Part shown: in pieces, positions 17,493-23,325 of the stretch
Layout: each line of letters opens with the position of its first letter
How positions within the stretch are numbered: the first letter of the stretch is position 1
Source of the DNA: Deltaproteobacteria bacterium
GTDB taxonomy: Bacteria > Myxococcota_A > Polyangia > JAAYKL01
Assembly (NCBI GenBank): GCA_028713995.1
Contig: JAQTNF010000031.1
Coordinates: forward strand, 1 to 42,143
DNA length: 42,143 nucleotides
Direction of reading: 5' to 3'
Notes under the pieces: model-generated
Database searches by the model: none
What the model was told of the DNA's origin: nothing
The model's input: the letters and a program-made list of their open reading frames with translations, nothing else
Program-made: the position numbers and the translations under genes

Positions 17493-17921
17493 ATGCGACA
17501 TAAAGCCTGGATAATCCGTGTTGCTTTTGCATGCTTGACCCTCGGCGCGCTCGGTTCGGGATGCAGCGACAGCTCGGGAACCGGATCGGATGACGACAGC
17601 TCGACCGAACCGGGCACCTTGTGTGTGCCCGGGTTCGTGCAGCCATGCATGTGCTCGGCCAACGATGAAGGTGTGCAGACCTGCCTCGATGACGGCAGCG
17701 GGTTCTCGTGGTGTGATTGCGGCGGGTCATCCGACTCGGACGCGGACACCGACTCGGACTCTGACGGTGACGTCGATTCCGATGGCGACGGGGACGGAGA
17801 CAGCGACTCGGATTCCGACTCGGATTCCGACTCGGATTCCGACACCGGATACAAGAACGCCGGCTGGAGGTGCCTCATCTGTTCCTTCGACGTGCGCGAC
17901 CTGCTCGTGAACCACAGGTAG
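17493..17921 (+). CDS. Small Asp/Ser-rich lipoprotein
   Basis: This 142-residue protein has a signal peptide with lipobox GSGC (C24), a cysteine-containing domain (residues about 40-75, five cysteines, CVPGFVQPCMC and CLDDGSGFSWCDC) that resembles the short disulfide-rich domains of Myxococcota surface proteins, then an Asp-Ser run (about 80-118) and a short tail with CLIC. The ribosome binding site is ideal. The stalk normally carries a large C-terminal domain in the neighbouring proteins; here only 25 residues follow it, so the gene may be a degraded or truncated relative. No function can be assigned beyond surface anchoring. Confidence 0.7.
   Translation: MRHKAWIIRVAFACLTLGALGSGCSDSSGTGSDDDSSTEPGTLCVPGFVQPCMCSANDEGVQTCLDDGSGFSWCDCGGSSDSDADTDSDSDGDVDSDGDGDGDSDSDSDSDSDSDSDTGYKNAGWRCLICSFDVRDLLVNHR
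17731..17848. repeat. Low-complexity Asp-Ser/Asp-Thr coding repeat
   Basis: Imperfect 6- to 12-base units of GACTCG, GATTCC and GACACC type encode the Asp-rich stretch of the small lipoprotein. Confidence 0.8.
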
Positions 17922-17964
17922 CGGTCAGGCTCAGTCCCTCTCCTTGCGGACGAACAATGACGCC

Positions 17965-19449
17965 ATGACGACACCCGCGATCAAGCTCATCCTCACCCTC
18001 GCTACGCTCGGCCTCCTTCTCGCAGGCTGCCGCGACCGCGAGCCCCGCGCCGAGGCCCTCCCTCGCGAGCACCGCGCCGAGCAGGAGCCGAGGCCGGTGG
18101 TGAAGCGCGGGACGCCAAGATCCGACGCGCCCAACTTGATCCTGGTGGTCCTCGACACGGTGCGGCGCGACCACCTCTCGACCTACGGCTACGGCCGCGA
18201 GACCTCGCCGTCGCTCACGCGTATCGCGGCGCGCGGTGCGAAGTTCACGCGCGCCTCGTCCGCCGCGGACTGGACCCACCCGTCCCACGCCTCCATGCTG
18301 ACCGGCACGTACCCGTCGCTGCACGGGGCGCGCTTCGCGGGCCCTTCCGGAAAGAGCACCGATCCCATCTTACGCCTGCGGCGGGATGTTCCCACCCTGC
18401 CCGAGCTTCTCGCCGCGGCGGGATACACGAGCGTGGCCTCGGTGGGCGCGCCGGTCCTCTCTCGCGGGCTGGGCGTGACGCGCGGCTTCGACGCGTTCGA
18501 GGGCGCGACGCCTGCCGCCGAGCCGTCCGCGGCTTTGGTCAACGATCGCCTCTTTGCCCTGCTCGACCGGCAGACCGCGCCGGGCCCGCGCTTCGTGCTC
18601 GTCAACTACTTCGACGCTCACGACCCTTACGTGGCGCGGCCCGAGCACGCGCCGTGGATCAACCCCAAGACCATGACCCGGCAGGTGGCCCTGGCGGGCT
18701 TGATTGATCGCCTGCCCCGCTTCGCGCGCATCGCGGCCGGGCTCGAGACGCTCGAGCCCTCGGTGCGCGCGGCCGCCGTGGACAACTACGATTCCGAGAT
18801 CGCGCAGGCCGACGCGGCGCTCGCGAAGCTCCTCGACGGGCTCGAGGCGCGCGGCATGCTGAAGAACGCCCTCGTGGCCGTCGTCGCGGATCACGGCGAG
18901 CTGTTCGGCGAGCACGGGCTGTACTCGCACGGCCTCGTGCTGTGGCGCGAGGTGCTCGACGTGCCGCTCGTGCTCGTGGGCGCGGGCGTGACCGCGGGCC
19001 TCACGGTCGACGAGCCAGTCGAGACCGTGGATCTCTTGGCCACGTTCCTCGCCGCCGCCGGGGCTCCGTTTCCCCCCACCAACCTGGGCTCGAGCCTGCT
19101 GCCGCTCGCGGGCGCCGTGGGCTCGTACAGGCGCCACCCCCTCGTAGCCGAGGCCTTTGCCAACCCGACACTGGTGAGGGACGTGAAGGCCTACTCCACC
19201 GACTACCGCTCCCTCATGAGCGGCGCGCGCAAGCTCATCGTGAGCTCGTCCGGCGCGAAGCAGCTCTTCGATCTGGCCGTTGATCCCTCCGAGAGCCACG
19301 ATCTCTCCTCATCCGAGCCCACGCTCGTCACCGAGCTGTCCGCGATCCTCGACTCGTGGCCGCCCGGCCGCGCAGTGGGCCCCGGCGCGCCCGTGTCGCT
19401 CACCAAGGACGAGGAGAAACGCCTCAAGGCCCTCGGGTACCTGCAATAA
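17965..19449 (+). CDS. Sulfatase-like lipoprotein of the alkaline-phosphatase superfamily, Thr at the catalytic site
   Basis: The 494-residue product has a lipobox LAGC (C22) and a sulfatase fold: NLILVVLDTVRRDH with metal-binding D64, TYGYGRETSPSL, and ADHGELFGEHG near residues 311-321 for the second half of the metal site. Sulfatases carry a Cys or Ser in the CxPSR motif that becomes formylglycine. Here the matching place reads THPSH (104-108), with threonine at the nucleophile position and histidine for the arginine. So it may act as a phosphatase, phosphodiesterase or phosphotransferase rather than a sulfatase. The ATG at 17965 was chosen because it gives a normal signal peptide; the ribosome binding site is weak. 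Two FGE-domain genes follow. Confidence 0.82.
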   Translation: MTTPAIKLILTLATLGLLLAGCRDREPRAEALPREHRAEQEPRPVVKRGTPRSDAPNLILVVLDTVRRDHLSTYGYGRETSPSLTRIAARGAKFTRASSAADWTHPSHASMLTGTYPSLHGARFAGPSGKSTDPILRLRRDVPTLPELLAAAGYTSVASVGAPVLSRGLGVTRGFDAFEGATPAAEPSAALVNDRLFALLDRQTAPGPRFVLVNYFDAHDPYVARPEHAPWINPKTMTRQVALAGLIDRLPRFARIAAGLETLEPSVRAAAVDNYDSEIAQADAALAKLLDGLEARGMLKNALVAVVADHGELFGEHGLYSHGLVLWREVLDVPLVLVGAGVTAGLTVDEPVETVDLLATFLAAAGAPFPPTNLGSSLLPLAGAVGSYRRHPLVAEAFANPTLVRDVKAYSTDYRSLMSGARKLIVSSSGAKQLFDLAVDPSESHDLSSSEPTLVTELSAILDSWPPGRAVGPGAPVSLTKDEEKRLKALGYLQ

Positions 19450-19614
19450 ACTCGGGGCACCACGTTCGGTGTTGCGTTCGTGTCTTGCGAATATGATTCG
19501 GGATCTTTATGATGCGCCCCGTGGATTTCGTGAAATCGTGGCGGGTAGACCCGCTTTCAGGGATGTTTATGGGAATCGACGTAAACAAACGTGCTTTTTA
19601 TGGAGGTCGCAATC

Positions 19615-20688
19615 ATGGATAGGCTCGGAAGACTGTTGGGAGTCACACTGTTTTTTTATGTTCTCGTTCAAGGCTGCGCCAGTTTGGAAAGCCAGGACGG
19701 TCCTTCCGACAACGGGACCGACTATGATGCCAGCGGAGATTCGGGCACGGACGGCGACACGGACTCGGACGCCGATACGGACACGGACTCGGACACCGAT
19801 ACGGACAGCGACACGGACGGGGACACCGATTCCGGCGGCGACACGGACGGCGATACGGATGGCGACACAGACTCTGACGGCGATACGGACGCCGATACGG
19901 ACGGCGACACGGACAGTGATACGGACGGTGATACCGATTCCGACTCGGATTCCGACGGCGACACGGACACGAGCACTGGTTCAGACGCCGAATGGATCGC
20001 GCTGGCAGGTGGAACGTTCCAGATGGGTTCGACCGCGACCACCGCAGAGCAGCCGGCGCACTCGGTGACCATCCCCGCCTTTCAGATGTTGAAGACCGAG
20101 GTGACGGTGGCGCAGTACGAGGCGTGCGTGACCGCGACGGATTGCACCGCGCCGGACACGTCCGATAATTGCGCGTCGACCAACCAGGGCAACTGGGGAG
20201 CGGCGACCCGGAAAAAGGATCCCGTGAACTGCGTGACCTGGCAGCAGGCCGTGGACTTCTGCACGTGGGCCGGCGGCCGCCTGCCGAGCGAGGCGGAGTG
20301 GGAATACGCGGCGCGTTCGAGCGGGCAGGATATCGCATATCCATGGGGTGACACGACCGCGACATGCTCGTACGCGGTGATGAAAGACACGACGGATGGC
20401 TGCAACACGGGATATACGATGGCCGCGTGCAGCAGGACCGACGGAAACACGACGCAGGGATTGTGCGACATGGCCGGCAACGTGTTCGAGTGGGTTCAAG
20501 ACTGGTACCACGACAACTACAACTCAGCACCCTCGGACGGGAGCGCGTGGGAGAGCCCGGCTGGAACCTATCGCGTCTTTCGCGGCGGCACCCTCTATAA
20601 CGAAGCCAGTTGGCTACGTGCCGCATACCGCGGCTACGGCACCACGTCATTCGTCAACTACGGCGTCGGCTTCCGCTGCGCCAAGTAA
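19615..20688 (+). CDS. FGE-sulfatase domain lipoprotein with Asp-rich stalk (paralogue 1)
   Basis: The 357-residue protein has a signal peptide with a VQGC lipobox (C21), an Asp-rich stalk at about 45-123 and an FGE-sulfatase (SUMF1, C-type-lectin-like) domain at about 125-357. Domain marks are [55 protein letters not shown] and the ending VGFRCAK. The active site of true formylglycine-generating enzymes needs two cysteines near RGGSWxCxxxYCxR; here the matching stretch is RGGTLYNEASWLR with no cysteine, so FGE activity is unlikely. GGAGG precedes the ATG at 19615 by 8 bases. The next gene is a paralogue, 39 bases downstream. Confidence 0.88.
   Translation: MDRLGRLLGVTLFFYVLVQGCASLESQDGPSDNGTDYDASGDSGTDGDTDSDADTDTDSDTDTDSDTDGDTDSGGDTDGDTDGDTDSDGDTDADTDGDTDSDTDGDTDSDSDSDGDTDTSTGSDAEWIALAGGTFQMGSTATTAEQPAHSVTIPAFQMLKTEVTVAQYEACVTATDCTAPDTSDNCASTNQGNWGAATRKKDPVNCVTWQQAVDFCTWAGGRLPSEAEWEYAARSSGQDIAYPWGDTTATCSYAVMKDTTDGCNTGYTMAACSRTDGNTTQGLCDMAGNVFEWVQDWYHDNYNSAPSDGSAWESPAGTYRVFRGGTLYNEASWLRAAYRGYGTTSFVNYGVGFRCAK
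19737..19977. repeat. Asp-Thr/Asp-Ser stalk repeat in FGE paralogue 1
   Basis: About 80 codons of GACACG, GATACG, GACTCG and GACGGC type encode alternating Asp with Thr, Ser, Gly or Ala. Unit order is irregular. Confidence 0.85.
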
Positions 20689-20727
20689 CGGTCGGCACAT
20701 ACAGTTACTCTTGAGGAGGTCTTAATC

Positions 20728-22011
20728 ATGAATCGGTGGAGAATGGTGCTGGGAGCGACCCTGTTCTTTGGTGCTCTTGTTCAGGGCTGCGCCGAGTTGC
20801 AGGTCCAGGACGGCTCGACCGACACCGGGTCCGGTTATGACACCTGGGAAGATGCAAGCACGGACACCGACTCGGACAGCGACTCGGACTCGGATGCCGA
20901 CACGGACTCCGATGCCGATACGGACTCGGATGCCGACACGGACTCGGATGCCGACACGGACTCCGACACCGACACCGATACCGACACCGACACCGATACC
21001 GATACCGATACCGACACCGATACCGACACCGACACCGATACGGACACCGACACCGATACGGACACCGACACCGATACGGACACCGACACCGATACGGACA
21101 CCGACAGCGATTCCGACAGCGATACCGACGGCGACACCGATACGGATGCTGACACCGACACGGATTCGGATTCGGACACCGACACCGATTCCGACACCGA
21201 CGCGGATACTGACACCGACACGGATTCGGACACCGACACTGACGGCGACACAGATACGGACACCGACACCGATACCGACACCGACAGCGATTCCGACAGC
21301 GACATTGAATGGGTGTCCCTGACCGGCGGATCGTTCCAGATGGGCTCGTCGTCAGGAGCCTCGAACGAGCAGCCCGCGCACTCGGTGACAGTGCCTGCGT
21401 TCCAGATGATGAAGGCCGAGGCGACCGTGGCGCAGTATCAGGCGTGCGTCGCCGCGACGTCGTGCACGGCGCCGGACACGTCGGGGACCTGCGCATCGAC
21501 GAGCTACGGCAATTGGGGCGCGGCCGGGCGCAGCGGGCACCCGGTGAACTGCGCGACCTGGCAGCAGGCCGTGGACTTCTGCACATGGGCCGGAGCCCGG
21601 TTGCCCAGCGAAGCCGAATGGGAGTTCGCGGCACGCTCGAGGGGGCAGGACATCGTGTACCCGTGGGGCAACACGACCGCGACGTGCTCGTACGCGGTGA
21701 TGGGCGACGTGAGCGACGGTTGCAACACCGGTCACACGATGACGCCGTGCAGCAAGACCGCGGGCAACACGAGCCAGGGGCTGTGCGACATGGCCGGCAA
21801 CTTGTGGGAATGGGTGCAGGATTGGTATCACAACGACTACACGTCCGCGCCCACGGACGGGAGCGCTTGGGTCTCTCCGACCGGCACGTACCGTGTGTTC
21901 CGCGGAGGCTGCCTGTTCAACATCGACGCCTCCTGGCTCCGTGCGAGATACCGCGGCTACTCCACCCCGTCGTACGCCAACTACGGCGTCGGCTTCCGCT
22001 GCGCCAAGTAG
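20728..22011 (+). CDS. FGE-sulfatase domain lipoprotein with long Asp-Thr stalk (paralogue 2)
   Basis: The 427-residue protein has the same layout as its upstream neighbour: VQGC lipobox (C21), Asp-rich stalk (about 45-193, nearly twice as long) and an FGE-sulfatase domain from about 194. The domain is closely similar across [28 protein letters not shown] and [10 protein letters not shown], and the last 33 bases before the stop codons are identical in the two genes. The catalytic-cysteine place reads [14 protein letters not shown], with one cysteine where FGE has two and in a different register. It is therefore probably a binding or structural domain. The GAGGAGG site precedes the ATG. It ends 4 bases from the convergent nitroreductase gene. 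Confidence 0.88.
   Translation: MNRWRMVLGATLFFGALVQGCAELQVQDGSTDTGSGYDTWEDASTDTDSDSDSDSDADTDSDADTDSDADTDSDADTDSDTDTDTDTDTDTDTDTDTDTDTDTDTDTDTDTDTDTDTDTDTDTDTDSDSDSDTDGDTDTDADTDTDSDSDTDTDSDTDADTDTDTDSDTDTDGDTDTDTDTDTDTDSDSDSDIEWVSLTGGSFQMGSSSGASNEQPAHSVTVPAFQMMKAEATVAQYQACVAATSCTAPDTSGTCASTSYGNWGAAGRSGHPVNCATWQQAVDFCTWAGARLPSEAEWEFAARSRGQDIVYPWGNTTATCSYAVMGDVSDGCNTGHTMTPCSKTAGNTSQGLCDMAGNLWEWVQDWYHNDYTSAPTDGSAWVSPTGTYRVFRGGCLFNIDASWLRARYRGYSTPSYANYGVGFRCAK
20857..21303. repeat. Long Asp-Thr stalk repeat with an 18-base tandem unit
   Basis: About 149 codons of mostly GAC/GAT with ACC, ACG, TCG or TCC. Four tandem copies of the 18-base unit GACACCGACACCGATACG lie near 21027-21098, and a block around GACAGCGATTCCGACAGC occurs twice (near 21103 and 21282). 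Confidence 0.85.
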
Positions 22012-22015
22012 GCGA

Positions 22016-22564
22016 TCAATCCCGGAATCTCTCGTAGCGCACGAGCTCGGCGAGCGGACGGCGCGGCGGGGCCTTGGGCGCTGGGCCGGACGGACGGCCG
22101 AGCGGGACGAGCTCCACCACCTGGACCGTGTCCGGCGCACCCACGATGCGCGCGGCGGCCGCGTGATCGAAGAGCCCCACGTGAACGGTGCCGTAGCCGA
22201 GGGCATGCGCCGCAAGCGTCGCGTTCTGCAGGAAGAGCGCCACGTCGAACATGAGCCAGTCGCCGAGCACGGTCGTGGCTTCGCCCTTCTTGAAGCCCGA
22301 CGCCCGCTTGCGGCCACACGCCACGATGACGACGGGCGCGTTTTTCACGGCGTCCCTGGCCGGGTTGTGCTCGGACAGGGTCTCGGACAGGGCCGCCCGC
22401 GTGGCCGGATCGCGGACCACCACCACCTCCCAGCACTGCGTGTTGGCCCACGACGGCGCGTCGCACCCGGCCTTGAGGATGCGCTCGAGATCGCCGTCGC
22501 CGATCGGATCCGCGGTGAACCTGCGGACGCTGCGGCGTTCCTTCATGGCTTCGAAAAGATCCAT
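22016..22564 (-). CDS. Nitroreductase-family FMN oxidoreductase
   Basis: This 182-residue protein starts MDLFEAMKERRSVRRF, the classic N-terminal FMN-binding motif (ERRSVRRF), with SWANTQCWEVVVVRDP for the next FMN-contacting loop, LGYGTVHVGLF near 135-145 and a short C-terminal helix-strand region. Such enzymes reduce nitro compounds, quinones or flavins with NAD(P)H. The ATG at 22564 follows GGAGG. It belongs to the small anaerobe-type nitroreductases; the substrate is unknown. It follows the PIN gene by 22 bases in the same direction. Confidence 0.85.
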   Translation of the reverse strand: MDLFEAMKERRSVRRFTADPIGDGDLERILKAGCDAPSWANTQCWEVVVVRDPATRAALSETLSEHNPARDAVKNAPVVIVACGRKRASGFKKGEATTVLGDWLMFDVALFLQNATLAAHALGYGTVHVGLFDHAAAARIVGAPDTVQVVELVPLGRPSGPAPKAPPRRPLAELVRYERFRD

Positions 22565-22586
22565 CGTGCCTCCTTGTGTGAACGGA

Positions 22587-22991
22587 TCAGCGTCTTCCGG
22601 GCATCTGGCGGCCGAACGCCGCGGCGAGCGCCCGGTCGAAGGTCTTGATCTCCGTGACGTTGCGCCTCGCGCACATGGCCGCGTGGATGAGATCTCGCGC
22701 GCCGAGCGCCGGAAAACGCGCCACGAGCGATCGGGCCGCGCGCACATCAGCCTCCTCGACGGACCATATGGTCGGAATGCACGACTCGACGAGCGCGAGC
22801 GCCGCGTCCAGCGTGCTCGTGCGCTGCACCGGCACGTAGGCGTGCAGCAGCTCCTGAAGCACCTCGGCGGAGGTGCAGGGCTTCAACCTCGGATCATCGA
22901 TCGCGATCTCGAAGAACTTCCGCGCCTCGCGCTTGAGCGGATGGGGGCCTCCGACCGCGTACATGATGACGTTGGTGTCGACGAAGATCAC
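22587..22991 (-). CDS. PIN-domain toxin (VapC-like)
   Basis: This 134-residue protein has the PIN ribonuclease fold with the acidic metal-binding residues D5 (FVDTN), E43/E47, D100 (ARDLIHAA) and D119 (TFDRAL). VapC-type toxins cleave RNA and are held inactive by a co-encoded antitoxin. It starts with GTG at 22991, overlapping the stop of the antitoxin gene by 4 bases (GTGA); this marks a two-gene operon in the usual antitoxin-first order. No frame damage is visible. Confidence 0.85.
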   Translation of the reverse strand: MIFVDTNVIMYAVGGPHPLKREARKFFEIAIDDPRLKPCTSAEVLQELLHAYVPVQRTSTLDAALALVESCIPTIWSVEEADVRAARSLVARFPALGARDLIHAAMCARRNVTEIKTFDRALAAAFGRQMPGRR

Positions 22992-23263
22992 GAGTCGCCG
23001 CCTCCCGCCCCCCTGGATCTCTCGATGACGCGGAGGTGCTCGTCCCACGACGGCTCGGGAGCCTGCTCCCGCGAGTCACACTCTGCAAAGAACCGCTTAA
23101 GAGCCTTGGCCGAATCGATCGCTCGCGCGGTTGCGATCTCGCCCATCTTCTCCCGCGCCGCCGCCGCCATCCATGCGCTGAGCGACATCCCCGCCTTTTT
23201 CGCCTCCTCGCGGAAGCGCTCCCGTTCGACGCCTTGCAGCACGACCTGTATCCGGCTCGCCAT
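22988..23263 (-). CDS. Ribbon-helix-helix antitoxin for the PIN toxin
   Basis: The 91-residue product starts MASRIQVVLQGVERERF, a short strand followed by a helix, then KKAGMSLSAWMAAAAREK, matching the CopG-like ribbon-helix-helix fold. The C-terminal half is charged and probably binds the toxin. The ATG at 23263 is 8 bases after GGAGG; in-frame ATGs at 23278 and 23293 are less likely. A perfect palindrome lies in its promoter, which fits autoregulation by such proteins. Confidence 0.75.
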   Translation of the reverse strand: MASRIQVVLQGVERERFREEAKKAGMSLSAWMAAAAREKMGEIATARAIDSAKALKRFFAECDSREQAPEPSWDEHLRVIERSRGAGGGDS

Positions 23264-23284
23264 GGCTCGTTCCTCCATTGCCAA

Positions 23285-23318
23285 ATTACACACTATACAT
23301 GTGTAATGCCAATGTCAA
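23285..23318 (-). promoter_or_regulatory. Promoter and operator of the RHH-PIN module
   Basis: On the minus strand TTGACA (23318-23313) lies ahead of TATAGT (23297-23292) with a short 15-base spacer; a 17-base alternative is TAGTGT. A perfect inverted repeat, ATTACACA and TGTGTAAT with 7 bases between (23285-23307), covers the -10 region, where a ribbon-helix-helix antitoxin would block transcription. Confidence 0.65.
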
Positions 23319-23325
23319 TACACAC

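Noticed and set aside
20857-21303. A CRISPR array or non-coding satellite
   Set aside because: Units are 6 and 18 bases, in frame inside a lipoprotein gene, and there are no spacers.
20570-22008. FGE-domain C-termini as variable regions of a diversity-generating retroelement
   Set aside because: The domains resemble such targets and share 33 identical bases at the end, but the two genes also differ by many synonymous changes, not mainly at A positions. No reverse transcriptase or template repeat is in the window.
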